Positions 13,326 through 27,051 of a DNA stretch of 64,000 nucleotides are shown piece by piece. Location: positions 79,069,001-79,133,000 of the forward strand of contig JALJCS010000002.1 in NCBI GenBank assembly GCA_023055355.1. The letters run 5' to 3'. Source of the stretch: Agelaius tricolor (taxonomy: Eukaryota; Chordata; Aves; Passeriformes; Icteridae). The notes below the pieces were generated by a model. The model worked only from the letters and a program-made list of their open reading frames with translations, had not been told where the DNA came from and did no database searches. How positions within the stretch are numbered: the stretch's first letter is position 1; each line of letters opens with the position of its first letter. The position numbers and the translations under genes are program-made.

Positions 13326-16300
13326 ACAAAAGCAGACCCAGACTTTAGTGTTTTGCTTAGTTACCAAGCAGGCATTTATGGCAAAGTGTCCCTTTCCTAT
13401 GACTTTTTCTTCATGTAGATATCTAACCCTAAGGCAAATTTAATAATAACAATATATTATTATCAGCCCTAATTAATTTTCCTTTTTCACAAAGAATCTT
13501 TTTCTGATGTTTTGCATATTGTGGTGCCAGTGGAGGTGAACAGATACACTTGAAATCTCAAGACAAGTATCCTTCCACAAAATGTGAGCTGTTAAGAGAG
13601 CCCCTCCCCGATGGCTTTTCTTCATTGTAACATACTGACTAAATATGACAAAGTTTTCTCTATCAGCAGTGCTTTGCTGGGTCTGAGTGTGTTTACTGTT
13701 TCTCAGTAAAAGTTTTTGGATGCAAGTGCCCAAAGGCATGTGAATTCCAGTTGTTTGTAACTATAAACTAATGGTTAAAAGCGACTTGAGTTTCAAAAGA
13801 TTTTACTGCAAAACATTTTTTTGTCTGAAGCAGCATGGCACTTGACAAAGTTTTCAGGCCAAAGAACCATTTTGAATTTTAAAGAAACAGTGTAGTACCT
13901 CCATGGGGAACGTTGTTAGAAGTTTGGTTTGGTTTGGTTTGGTTTTCTGGATGTTGGCTTGGTTTTTTTGTTTTTGTTCACCAGTTTATCCTCACCTGCT
14001 TTACTTGTTTCAGCAAAATAAGTACACCACTGTGTTGTTTTGGGAATACATCTACTCCTGGGACTTGGTGCAGAGTATGGGAAAATGACTTTACCCACAT
14101 TCTTCCCTTATCCTTTTAAGCAACTTTTACAAATTGTGTCTTCAGTCTCTTCAGCAGGCATTTGTGGTACAAGATGAAAGAATAAGGAAGGAATTCTGGA
14201 ATAGAGATCTAGCCTCAGAAGAAGAATCAGTTATCTATAGAAACATGATTTGGTTTCTCTCCATCACATAGTAATCTTCCTTCAAATACTGTAATTTATA
14301 CTAATTTTTCCTACTGTATCTATGCAAAATAGATATTATGAGCAGGTAGAAGGAAGATGCATAAGGGTTTCTGCATTACCAAACCTTCAGAAGGTAGGAG
14401 ACAAACCTCTTTTAACAGCTTGAGTTTCTTACAGTTAAATTGAACAAGAGCAGAGGTAAAAAACACACTTGAAATTCATTACGTGTTTGAGATGTCACTA
14501 TTTTCAGAATTAAGATTGTAATCTTAGTCCTTTCCTCTATGTGCTTTCTTCTATGCCCTTTCTTCTAGAGAAATGTGGCTTTTATTTTGAATGAGTGTAA
14601 GGCATATTTATGGTGTCTCTTTATTTATTTTGTTTATTATTTTTTTAACTATTAATTACTGTGATTCCTGTACTTGCTTATTAACAGTGTAAACAAAGCT
14701 CTGGAACTCAACAGAATTCCTCAGATGCTTAAACCCAAGTATTTTGCATTCATTTCAGAATCAAGTTCTTGGTCATTTTCCTTGTAACCTGCTCTAATAC
14801 AGCAACTTTTGACACTTGAATTCAGCTTTCTTCACCAGAAAGTTTGTGTGAGTATATATGTGCCATGAGCATGTTTTTATTGCAATGATAAATCCCCAAA
14901 GGAGGAGTTTGTAATGGAAACACTGACTAATTTTTAAATGCCTATGGAACCAGAAGGCTGGGCAATACTTAAAAAAAACCACAGGGGCATATTTTAAAAT
15001 TAGACCTACCATTCTTACCTTTATAAGGCCTAGAGGAAATCAAAAGAAACCTTCAATCCGGAGGGAAAGCCAGCAACACCGACTGTATTGCAGTGGGCAC
15101 AAACTCACTCCAAGACTTTGGATATTCTCAGTTTTCCTAAGATCTTACCACCTACTTGTAGTAGTATCAGACTGCCAGGGGAATCCTGGAAATAAAAAAA
15201 AGTGACAGAGGAAGTGGCATCATGATTCAGAACATTCTTTACCCTGAGTCACTCGTGCCCTGCTGGGGTCCTCTCCTGCAGGTGAATCCCAGCCCTGAGG
15301 CTCTGAGTCCTGACCACTTCAGGCTGTAAAATATTGGATGACACTGGTCACAGGAATAGCAGCTTTTATCCTGGCTTTGGGCTGTATTATAGGCTGGATA
15401 ATTACGTTAAAATTCTGGTTACTTTAATTGCCTTTGTTTTTTTCTTCTGTACTTCCTTTCCTTTGTTCTGTGCCAAATTGCTGGCATTCCCATAACTGTT
15501 GCTGTGTTTCATGGGGGGTCTGGCTTTGCTTAATGCTCAAGGGGACTTGGCTGGATTTTATTAATTGCTGAGTTGCTGCTTCAGTCATGCCTTTTTAGCT
15601 GTTGACACCATTGAAACAAAAGCTGAGCTGCCTTTTGTATTTGGAAAGTGCCCAGCCTACTGGAGTTCCTATGCAAGAAAGGATACTGCTAGCCTGAGGA
15701 AGACTGGAAATTTGTACTATGCCATTAAACAATCTTGACATAGCATCACAGACACCAAAAAGCATAAAGTACAATAGGCAGAAGACACCATTCCCACACA
15801 GAAGACATAATGGACTTAAGTAGTTCTTATATTTTATTTCTAGTGCATATCTTAACACTAAGACGAAATTGTCAGTCACAAGTATCTACATCAGGAACAC
15901 AGCACAAAGCCATAAAGAATGAGAAATTGCTCCACTCTTGTGGTTATTTTTGAAATAAGAAAGCTCTTTCTTACAGATATGGAATAATAAGCATTGCAAT
16001 TAATGTTAAAGACCAAAGTTTGCAGGTAACGGAAGTGCAAATATATTTAATTCTCCTAAACATTAGTTGAATTGTTATCTAGAATGCCAGTTATTATAAC
16101 TGATTTGATTTCATTCAGTGGAAACTACTTGATCAAATGCAAACATTAGAACGAGTCTGAAGCTCAGAAAGCACACACCAAATATCTGGGTTCAGTAGGT
16201 TTTTATGGTGGCTTATAATAGAAATGCTGATAGAACTTAAGCCATTGCCCTGCTATCAAATGCCTCTGTAATTCCAAATTAGCATGTTTCATGTTATCTG

Positions 16301-17639
16301 CCACCTCAGCTGCTTGCTTTGCATTCATCACGGCATGAGAAATGCTGGTTCTCTGGTAATGTTAGTAATTCTGATGTCTGCAAATGGATGCTTTGGCATT
16401 TGGTCTTCTATTCAAAGAATATAGCAGAAAACACTGTTGTAGTGATCTGTAGGAAACCTGATCTCAGTACGTCCTGGGTGTTTCTTGACTTGGTTCTGTT
16501 GATTTCAAAGACTGAGAGTACACAATGACTCACAAGACGCGTCAGCACCTGGCGAAATCATGTCCTAATATATCTGTGTGGTGCTTGGTGGTTTCAGTTG
16601 GCAAAGAGTCATGCAGTTATTGCCTTTCATTGTATCATACATTCCCACCTAAGTGGTTTTGAAAGCCTTGAAGTTTTCTTTAAGAACCAGATTCAAGTGT
16701 TTGTGAAGCTTTAATGTAAAAGTCCTTCAGGGTTCCCCATTTCTTGACTTTCATAATGAAAACATGCTAATTGTAAATTCCATAAAATTGTGATGAAGGA
16801 AAATAATCAGTGTTATTAAGGTTGGTTATTAAGGTTCAAAAGCTCTATGAGTCTTAATGGACCTTTTAATAGACATGTTCAGAGTTAGGGGTATATGTCT
16901 AAGCCCTAAAAACAACGAATTTAATGCAGAAAATAAAAGAAACACAGTGGATGCTGCCATAATCATAAATTATTTCAATCAGTCGTTTAGGAAGTGGCCA
17001 GCCTGCCTTTAGCTTTTGCCAAAAGTTTCACTAAAGTCAACTGACTGCTTAAACACTCAGCATATCCTTTTGCTTTATTTCCTTGGTTATTTTTGAATAT
17101 ATACAGTCTTATAGTGCATGTACCTATGGTCTTCTACATGTCCTTTTAACACCTTAATCTGAACTGGTTTTACAGTGTCTTTTAGCAACTACAGAACACC
17201 TGTCAAGTTGCTTGTTTTGTGCAATTACAAAGGAAGCAGATGAAAGATTTTAATACAAGAACTTAAGAAAAGTCTTAAGAATATCTTAAGAAAAGCCAAA
17301 TTTTAAATTGAAATCTGAGTTACAAGTATATTTCAGGTGTATCTTTTCTGGAGATGGGGTTTTATATCATTGCAGAGCTGATTTCAGTTATCCTTTTACA
17401 GGTGACTTTAAACCCAAATCTATATATCTCTGCATTATGCATGATGGTTCTTTTATCTTGAGATATTGATCTGCCAGAGAGGTTAATCTAAACTTCAACT
17501 AATTACTTTTCAGTTATTAACAGGTTACAAACTGCCTCCTCTTCTTTGCCGTTAGTCTTTTACTGTCTGTCCAAAACTTCTCTCTTGCACCAAAAAGGCC
17601 TCTCAATTTATACAGGAGTATTTCAGACCCACAGTTCAG
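13326..17639. other. Intergenic, no gene recognised
   Basis: AT-rich. Apart from the G/T repeat at 13923, nothing identifiable. Confidence 0.7.
13923..13946 (+). repeat. (GGTTT)n microsatellite
   Basis: Four to five units of GGTTT, followed by other G/T-rich sequence to about 13978. Confidence 0.85.
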
Positions 17640-18123
17640 GTGCTCAAAAACCAAGAGCAAGTGCTGTCCAAAGAAGGCCAACATGTTCAGAGAAGGGCAA
17701 TGGAACTGGTGAAGGGTCTGGAGCACAAGTGTGATGAGGAGCAGCTGAGGGAGCTGGGGGTGTTTGGCCTGGAGAGAAGGAGGCTCAGGGGAGACCTTGT
17801 CACTCTCCACAACTCTCTAGAAGGAGGCTGTAGCCAAGTGGGCATCAATACCTTCCCCAAAGCAATAAGAGACAGGACAAGAGAAAATGGCCTTGAGTGG
17901 CACTCAGGAAAGTTTAGATTGGATATTGGGGAAAGGGTGGTCAGGCATTTGAATGGACTGCCCCAGGAAGTGGTGAAATCACCATCCCTGGAGGTGTTCA
18001 AAAGGGGTGTGGATGTGGCACGTGGGTACAGGGTTTAACAAGGGACACAGTGGGGTTGGATTAACAGTTGGGCCCCATGATTTTAGAGGGCATTTCCAAC
18101 CTTAACAATCCTGTGGTTCTGTT
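17640..18123 (+). mobile_element. CR1 LINE 3' end with remnant of ORF2 C-terminus
   Basis: 5'-truncated CR1 ending in the TCCAACCTTAACAATCCTGTGG tail. A frame stays open from 17640 to 18038 and encodes the recognisable CR1 ORF2 C-terminal motif series, including LGVFGLERRRLRGDL, DRTRENGLEW and EVVKSPSLEVFKRGVDVA. Relative to the usual motif, several residues between FRLDI and ERVV are missing (in-frame deletion). It lacks any start or catalytic domain and is a fossil. Confidence 0.9.
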
Positions 18124-21100
18124 GCAGTCCCAAAGGACCTCACAATACACACAAGTGACTTCAGCCCAAACTAAGACGTTTAGGTGCACTTCACAGTGTG
18201 GGCACCTCTGTCAGCAAGAGGATGATTGAGCTTAGATAACAGAACACCAAAGTTCTTCTCTCATATTCTTCAAAGCATTACAGAATGTCAGTCAGACTTA
18301 CATCCTTCCATGCTTTTCAGCTTATTTTCTGAATTCATTTGTGCTGGATAAAATTTCAGTGTTTTTCAAAAGCGACATCCAAGTGAGGAAGGGACAAGGC
18401 AGATATGTATGCCAGGGCCTCTTCTACCGGTTCCATATTAAACAGTTGCTAAATGAAAAGGTTGTTTGCTGTGCTATAAAATAAAGTCATCTTTCTGCAG
18501 ACCTACAGCCCACCGGAACAAGGGGACAGGATGGAGTGTGCCTTTTCCAGTATTCCCCACCCACTGACCCAGAGCATGAAACCCACAGAGTTCTTGGAAC
18601 TGCAAACAGTGTTTGAATTCAGACTAAAACTGGAAAACAGAAACTGGCCTTTTTTTTTTTTTTTTTTTTTTTTTGAGTCACATCAGTCAATGCTATTTAC
18701 AAAATTGGTTTATGGAGACCACAGGTGGACACTCTGACTCATTACACATGAATACTAAATATATCCAAGACAATCTTGGAAAATCCCATAAAGAAAGAGG
18801 GAATAGCCGTCTGATTTTTATATTTGTAACATTGGGGTTTGGATGCCAGTAATGGAAATTACATTGTTTTCACAAAAAGCAGGTGAGGGACAGTAAGGGG
18901 CTGAATGATTGCCAGGATGCATTGGCTGGAAGGAGAAGGCAGCTCGAAGCTCGACACGGAGGTAGGTTTGTCATGCTGCCGTAGGTTGCTGTTTGCACTT
19001 GTGGCAGCCTGTGGTGAGGTTAGCAATGCATTCCACAATTGTTGGGAGTTAAGAAAATGTTATGTCCCTCAGCCAGGGTGAAAAGCACACCTGCCCAGGA
19101 AGCCAGCATAAAATTCAGTACTGTCTCAGCCCTACTTCATTGCTACATGGAGAATTTGAATAGTACTTTCAGCCTCATATCCTGCCACACATTTTAGTCT
19201 CTCTCATCTTGAAAACCATGCAGCTCCAGGCTCTGTAATATATACAGGAAAGCAGATAATGGATCCCTTTATATTTGTCATCACTGAATTCTGTTTTGAT
19301 GGATGTTCCAGTGCCAAGGAACATTCCCTTATTCTCCCTGCTGAAGGAGAGCTATTGCTGGACTCCCTGGAGTCTCTTGCTTAGCCCTGGGAAATGTAAG
19401 TGTGAAACTGAAATAAGCCATATCAGTTCTAGCATGAAGCTTGTTTTATCTGTAAACTGAGAAACAACAGACTCTGTTAAGAGGAACTAAATGAGGAAGG
19501 AGTTAGTGATTTCAATCTTTACTCTTTCCTGAATGACCAGTAAAGTGAATAAACTTGATGCCAAAATGCATATTTTTATTTGTAGGTCAACCCAAACATG
19601 TATGCTATTTCTCATTGCCAAGATCCTAAGTGACATTCTATCTTGGCAGTTCAGAACAATTCCTCACTACTGCCCACTTTGAAACATTCCCAAGAACTGG
19701 AAAGAATTCTGCCACTGCTATCTTGTTGGAAATAGCAATGTGGTACTGTGAATATAGGCACAGTGAGAAACTATTGATGCAAAGTCAAGGGAAGTAGTTA
19801 TGATCTGGTCAAAGCTGTAGAGCAGAGGTATCACATTTTTGTGAAGGAGTTTGTATCAAGTGGTTCGTTAGCTGAACTGATATAATGGGAGCTTACTTGA
19901 CTAAGATCTGCTAATTTAGCTTGGCTTGCTGATACTTTAGCAAAATAGATTCAAGAAGCAAAACAGCTTCAAAAAAGTCACTCTTTTGGTAAATGGAATG
20001 ACTGAAGCTCTGGAGTTGGATGTGGAAATACCCAACCAGTCTATCTGCTTGGCTTGCTCCAGTCAGTCTCTAACGAGCTCTCCATTTGTTCCGTGTGTCT
20101 CTCTAGTGCTCCCTTCAGCCTGCTGCTAAGGTGTTTCTAATGGCAATTTCTGGTTTTTCACTGCTTTCAAAGGAGTTGATTCTTCAGCATATTACACCCC
20201 TTTCCATCCACTCGCCTTTAATACTGCCTACTTCATTAGGCTTAAACCAAAATAAAATATTGCTTTAAATTTCAGGATAATGTTGTATTTAACCCATCAC
20301 CAGTACAGAAGACACAAACAGCACAGCACAAACGGAAAAGTTTATTGCAAAAACAGAGGGATGGCAAGGGAGTATCCATTTTTTTTTCCCCTGTGGAAGA
20401 ATGAGTGTCTTTGTTTCAACCTTAGGTTCAGCAATTTCTACCAACTTACTGTCTGCAAATCTTGGTTCTGCGTTGATCATCATAGTCATATGAAATTATT
20501 TAAAAGGTATTTTGTTGCAAAGGTCACATGAAATCATTTAATAAAAACTTTAAAGTGAATTTGCCAGCCCATCTCTCCTTGAAACACACTTTTGGCGTAA
20601 AGGAACCTGCTGAGTTGTAAGAATGAGCAGGACTGGGCATTTTCCCAATAATAAGATGGCAATAACAGGAAGGAATGCTTGGCTATGTTATATGGTAAGG
20701 GAACAATGCTTCCATGAATTTTATGTGTTTATATTTGTAGACACTTCATGGTGACTTAGTTCTGTGGGTTTTTTGAAATTACCCAGTGCGGGAAAATCAC
20801 ATAGGTGGTCTGCAGCCATCATTAAGAGTTTTGTAAGTACCCCCAACAAAAAGTAAAAAAAAATTTAAGTCTTTTTGTGGGGATGAGACGGAAAGGAAAC
20901 TTTTTGAGGGTAAAGAGTAGTTTTATGGGCCTAACTGTGTTTCATTTAAAGCTTTGCAATGGCTCTTCACTTCAATACAGTTTCACTCAGTGTGCTCTTT
21001 GGTCTCTCCCACAAGGAAGCAGCACTACTGAAGATTCCCTCTCTTTCATGAAGTAAAAGGTCAAAAGACAACAAAAGCTTGAGTGTGTTGATACTGAATA

Positions 21101-21726
21101 CCTGAAATCTAATCCCTGCCTCAGAAGCAGAGATCACACACAGCTGAGCTACCAGCTCCAAGTCTGCTCGTTGCTGTCTCTCTGAACTCATGGACCTCAA
21201 ATTCAAGTTACAGAGTGTCCCAATTTCAGCAAGAAAAAATAGTGTACTCCTCATTCCCAACCTGATGGTTAGGCTCTGTCCTGTGAAACAAAAGCCATGG
21301 ATTTGGGCTCTGTCACCCTAGAAGGTCCAAATGCAAGCTCTCCTACTAGAGCAAGTACCATAACCTTGGAGCTGGAGCTCTGTAGCTCGCCCCTTCCCAC
21401 CATCTTTAAATGAAGGTGACTGTGGCTCAGCCCTCAGTGCACCCTACTTTGTTGTGAGCACATTCAATTTATCAAGCAATCTATGGCTGCATTTTCCTTT
21501 TGTATGAATCCCAAACAGCCCTAGGAAGGTGAATGTCTTCTGAATGCTGAGCTCAGACAAACAGGCTCATGATCACAAGTAGTAACTGAATGTGCTGATC
21601 CAGTCACAAGTGCATATTTGGATTAGATGCAATTTTCCTGCATCATTTGAAGTCACAATCATCAAAATTGCATTTTAGGGGTCTTTTTTCATTGAAAAGG
21701 AGGTTTGTCAATGAATGAGTGAATTG
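18124..21726. other. Intergenic, no gene recognised
   Basis: Contains the T25 tract at 18650. Open frames are short and unsupported. Confidence 0.7.
18650..18674 (+). repeat. T homopolymer (25 bp)
   Basis: Uninterrupted T tract, no element body recognised beside it. Confidence 0.9.
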
Positions 21727-22081
21727 TTGTATCATAGAAGCACAGAATATGCTTGGTTTGAAGGGACCCATCAGGATCATTGAGTCCAGCTCCTGGCTCT
21801 GCGCAGGACACCCCAAGACTCACACCATGTGCCTCAGAGTGTTGTCCAAACACTTCTTGAGCTCTGTCAGGCTGGTGCTGTGACCACTTCCCTGGGGAGC
21901 CTGTTCCAGTGCCCAACCATCCTCTGGATGAGGAACCTTTCCCTGATAATCAACATAAACCACCCCCCCACCCTGATTCGACTTGAGGCCATTTCCTCAG
22001 GTCCTGTCACTGCTCATGACAGTGAAGAGATCTGTACCTGCCCCTCCACTGCCCATCCTGAAATACCCATTCACCTTCTTT
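21727..22081 (-). mobile_element. CR1 LINE 3' fragment
   Basis: In reverse this is a CR1 tail. The + strand begins ATCATAGAAGCACAGAATATG, continues through GAGTCCAGCTCCTGGCTCTG and CACTTCCCTGGGGAGCCTG to CTGTCACTGCTCATGACAG. About 355 bp, 5'-truncated, in a different subfamily style from the copy at 17640. Confidence 0.88.
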
Positions 22082-25000
22082 AGCTATTCAAACACAGAAC
22101 TATTTACAGGACTTCTGAGGACCAGAATTCACCTGAATGAGTAAGAATGTTCTGTATTTCAATGAAAATGGGATGAGGCCTTTCAAGAAAAATATCAAAC
22201 CTGTTCTTGTCTTAAAGGAAATTGCTCTTTGACTGCTCTGGCTGCTCTGCATCCTTCAAAGGAGACCACACTGTGTCAGCTAAATGATTGAAAAAATAGA
22301 TTTTTTACCAGACTGTGTAGAGTTGGACTCTCAAAATTGTTTTAAACAAAGTTGAGACACCACAAAACTTCAATTCAGTATGAGTTATTCTTTGTGCTGC
22401 TTCCACTAAGGAAAAACGCACAAAGTATTTCCTGTGCTGAACACAAAAATTCTTTTAACTTTTTCTGCAAAGGATTTTTGTTTAGTTCAAAGGCTTCACT
22501 TTTTAAACCATAAAACTTTCCTGCTAGACACTGTGTATAGTTTGCTGTGTTTGTATGAGGCTGCAGCTCCTGCTGAGACTGGAATGACATCCTCCTTTTT
22601 TTCTCGTCTCTACTCAGAGCACTGGTCTCAACCCATGGATTAGGGAAAGACATACAAAAAAATTACAAAAAAAGCAAGGAGAGCATTTACATAACTCATA
22701 AGCACTAAATTTCCCTATGTTCAAATCCTGGGTCCAGTGCTAATGACAAGAAACCAGCACAGCCTAAACTGGCACCGAAGGCCCAGGAAACGAGCTGACC
22801 AGATCTCTTATTCCTTGTTGACCCCCTCAGGCAGCTATTAAATATTGTCAGGTGAAAATTCCCAAGGACAGGGCCTGATTCACTTTTAGCCAGAGTATAC
22901 TGGTATTTTATAAGTGGAATACAATAGCATAATGCTGCTTGTTCTCACAGAATCTACTGAGCACCAGCTTCTTGAGTGTACTGTACACTGAGCTATTTAC
23001 TCAGCTTTATCAATTACACTGGAAAAAGGCAGCATCTTTTTTTTAACCAAATGCAAATCAGTGGGTTTATATGTTTGCATGTGTTCTAGTCAGTAATGAT
23101 TAGCAGCTTACGTGTCTCAGCAGTTTCTTTTCTTTTCCGTAAATTTTAAATAAATTGCAGTGGAAATTTAAAACTCTGATTTGTATTCTTCCTTTTACCC
23201 ACATCATTTCTCAGAGCTGTCAGATCTCATTTGCAAGTCTCCCTTCTGTCACCAGAAAATTACATCAATATTCCACACCACCTGATACATCCTCTTGACA
23301 CTTTATCCAAAGATCAGAGAAAACATGGAAAAAGTATGAACAAAAGTGTGAACAGTTATAACTGTTGGTCCTGGAAACAATGCATTTTGCAAAACATTGT
23401 CTTTATTATAACTTACAAGAATTGTCTCCAAGCGAAAATCCTGGGTGTGTGCAGTGATCTCACACACCAGGTATTGCCTCTAAGATATAAACACTGAAGG
23501 AGCTTTGGCAATGTGTTGTTTCCCCTGAGTACTGGAAAGAGCACAAGCATAACAGAGTCTGAATCTAAGACCTCATTAGGGTTTGCCTGAAGGGGTGTGC
23601 TATGGAGAACACTGGGAAAGCTGAGAACATGCATCTGAGCTAATATCCGCACTGATTAAAAAACAGAAAAAAGGGAGAAAGGCAAACCTCTTAAAATAGA
23701 GTGGAATGCATTGTTTGTGCTTATTTTTTCTCTCCAGTTCCATAGTTCCATGGAGTGAAGCTTTAAGTAGTTGATTCACAATTAAGAGAGTCTTTAACTG
23801 GAATGACTGAAGGTCCCTAGAGTTTCTTTACTGGAAAACCCTGTCAGCAGTCAAAACTTTGCCCAGGAAAGGAAAATGCTGTTGTGATTCAAGTATGAAT
23901 TCTGCTGTTAAATGAATTTAAATCCACACCAGTTACTAGCAAAGTTTAACCTTGGGATTCTTCAATACTTCTGTTGTAGATAACAAAAGACTGAAGAGAA
24001 ACTTTTGATATTATGCAGTGTCAATATCTTTAGTACCAAATTGACTATGGTGTGATATATCTGTGGTGAATATAGGAAACCAGAAAAAAAGGCTCATAAT
24101 TACCCCTCCACTTCTTAGTCGTGGCCATTGGCAAGATCTTGCAATGACTACAGAGATAGTGCCAACCATTCTTGGAAGAAACACCACCACAAAGGGCAAT
24201 TAATACAGCTTGTTTATTTTCTGGCAGCCTGCAATATTTATTGGGCCACTGAGGGAGAGCCAGAGGCTGCTTTAATCTTCAAGAATTAGCAATAGCACAC
24301 TGTGACAGAATTTTAGAGATTGGACTAGATCCATATTAGCTTTATTGCTCTCAAAAAACATTAAGACCACATAGAGGCTCATATTTTCCAGTATAGCCGT
24401 AAATGCCATTCAGATTCTGACACTGAACATTTATTTTATTATTTTATTTTATTTTATTTTTTAATATTTTATTTTTTCTCTCCCAGAGCTACTCCCCCTA
24501 TACTCAAGCCTGCCCCCTGAATTTCCTGTGACTGAAGCACACATTTTCTTCTATCTTCTGCCTCTGACTGGAAGAAACAGCCTCAAAAGATCAAGAAACA
24601 GACTGATGGACTGTTCTTGGTGTTTCTTTCAGGAATGAAGGTTTGATTGCCAGTGGCCTTAGTTTTATTGGAAGAGGCAGCTACAGCCAAATGGGAAGAT
24701 TACATTATTTGGGGACAGTGAGTTCACCCAAGAGAGAAGGGGTGGAGAAGACAGTATCTTGGCAGACTGAGTCACTTTTGTGTTGGGAGAGCAAGTGCCT
24801 GGACCAGGCTGTGCTGGGAGGTACAGACTAACCCAGAAATTACTAAAACAAATGGTCCTTGAAACATGATTTGGAGCAGAGCCTACAGCATGTCTGAAGC
24901 ACACCAGATAAATCCTAGAAATGGTTGGAAAATACACAGACTGCAACAAAAGGCTGAGTCTTGCTTTAGAGTGCTTGGAAAAGGCTCACTTGAAAAATTG

Positions 25001-26839
25001 ATTGGGTACAAAAATGACTGACACTCCATGACTTTGGGAAACTTGGTACCTGATAGTGCCTGTGGGATGGGCAGAGGACATGCCACACTTAGATAACAGT
25101 ACTGTGGTGTATTTAAATGCCTCAGCCATCTTTGAACTTGCTTTCTGATTCCCCAGGAGGGAGTGGTGTAGACAGGGGGAAGATTGTTGTTCCAGATGTC
25201 CATCTTGGTTTCTCTTAAGGGCTCTCCTGGTCAGAGGGTTTTATTAGAAGATTCTCCCCTGCCATTGCAAAGCTGCTCAGATGAATTAAACACATTCATT
25301 TTATGGTGATAAGAGTCCACGGGTGTATTTCCGTGTGTTTCCTCAGCTGTTTGGTGTGAATACTTCCCCCCACTTTCTTGTACAGAATAGATCCCAAACT
25401 CAGCCCTGCACTTAAAGCTCATTGAAAATTTGAGCTTTGCTACTTCCCCTATACCTAATCAACCATTTCAGACCCATTCTGCACCTACTTGCTTCTTCTT
25501 AGACATGATAGTTAAGGTCCATCAGGGAGCCAAGGAAGGTGGCTGTACTAGGAGATAGCTTTTTTCCCTCTGTTTCCTGAAAAAAGACCTTTGGGCCAGA
25601 ATTAGGAGAAAGTGATTTTCTGTCTGTAAGCCTTCTTGTTAGTGGTCCTGGCAAAAACAATGGACAGGTTTGGCTAGGTCCTGGGCAGATCTTTTTTTGA
25701 AACCAACATCCCCAGCTCAAGTTCTCTTGCAGACTGTGTGGCCTCCTGAAATGCCCCAAATACACAACACTTGCCATGAGGTCCAACAATTTATAGGAGA
25801 TTTCTGGAACTGCAATCAGAGGAAAAGGCACACAGGCTTAGTGGTAGAAAATAGCAATACCTTCTTATGAATGATAAGTACAAAGCTCTTGCCTCATAGC
25901 TCTGCCAAGAGTTTGTTAATTTGGTTTCCTGTCTACCCATGTAAACACCCAACAGAAAATGTCCTTTAAGGACATGGCTTCATCCCTCACCTGTGCTAAT
26001 GCTCTCTCCACGGTGACAGTGAGTGTAATGGGATAAAGTCTTCAGGAGTACTTGGAAAGCCTCTCCCTAAACCTTTCAGAAATGTTGCCTGGTTCTTTCC
26101 CGAGGCTTTCATAACTTGCAGCTCTTATTATTTCAGAATCAGTAAAAGGGGAGCAGAAGTTGAAGAGTTTATTCAGGACTGTGGCTGTTCCCTAGAGAGG
26201 AGCCTGAGAAGCCAGTGAAGACCTTCTGCTGGTCTCCAGATAAAATCATTTGTAGCTGACAAAGGTTTTATAACCTCTACTTATACAATCCTAGTGACAC
26301 TGAAGCCATGGCTTTTTCACACAATCTCTCCCAGTATTCAAGTCTTCCAACCAGAAGGTATTTCCAAGGTGAAGACTACAGCTCTCTTGCTGTCTTTTAG
26401 CTTAATTTCTTTCTCTTCTGTGCTCGATATGGGTAGAAAATGGGTAATTTTGCTGTTGTTTTTTTAGAAGGTCCCTTTCTTCAGACTGTCATGCCAGTTC
26501 TTTCAGTTTTTCTTTGTATGATGTTTAATTCTCTTCTCTTTCATTTGTCCATTTGCTTTTTGTTTTGGATAGATAAATAGCTACAAAAATGCTCAAAATG
26601 GCCCTTGGGGGATTCTGAATAAAAACCTTGTAATCTCTGTAGTCATCAGCTCCTTTATCCATACTAACAAGGAAGAGGTATGGGTAAAAAAAACAACCCC
26701 AAGGCACAGCTAATGCAAAACATGTAGAAAGCAGAAAGTTTTGTAGGTCTGGAGCTGTTTTCACTGTACAGCAATTTCAATAAGCAGATTTCCACAGAGA
26801 AAAGCAGCAATTCTGAAATACAATGAGAGCATCTCAATC
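22082..26839. other. Intergenic, no gene recognised
   Basis: Contains the (TTTTA)n tract at 24430. The longest frames (about 110 codons) run antisense to one another and show no known motif. Confidence 0.7.
24430..24476 (+). repeat. (TTTTA)n low-complexity tract
   Basis: A/T-only stretch with five-base TTTTA periodicity, slightly interrupted. Confidence 0.9.
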
Positions 26840-27051
26840 AGGAAAATTTCTTTGTGGAAAGGGTTCTTAATCATTGGAATGGACTGCCCAGGGAGGTGGT
26901 GGAGTCACTATCCCTGGAGGTGTTCAAGTAATGATTGGATGTGGCATTCAGTGCCATGGTCTAGTTAACAAAGTGGTGATCAGTCAAAGGGTGAACTCAA
27001 TAATCTTGGAGGTCATTTTCAACCTAAATGATTCTGTGATTCTGTAATTCT
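26840..27051 (+). mobile_element. CR1 LINE 3' fragment
   Basis: Contains the hallmark GACTGCCCAGGGAGGTGGTG and ATCCCTGGAGGTGTTCAAG segments, then AACCTAAATGATTCTGTGAT and a short ATTCTGT tail. About 210 bp, 5'-truncated. Confidence 0.92.
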
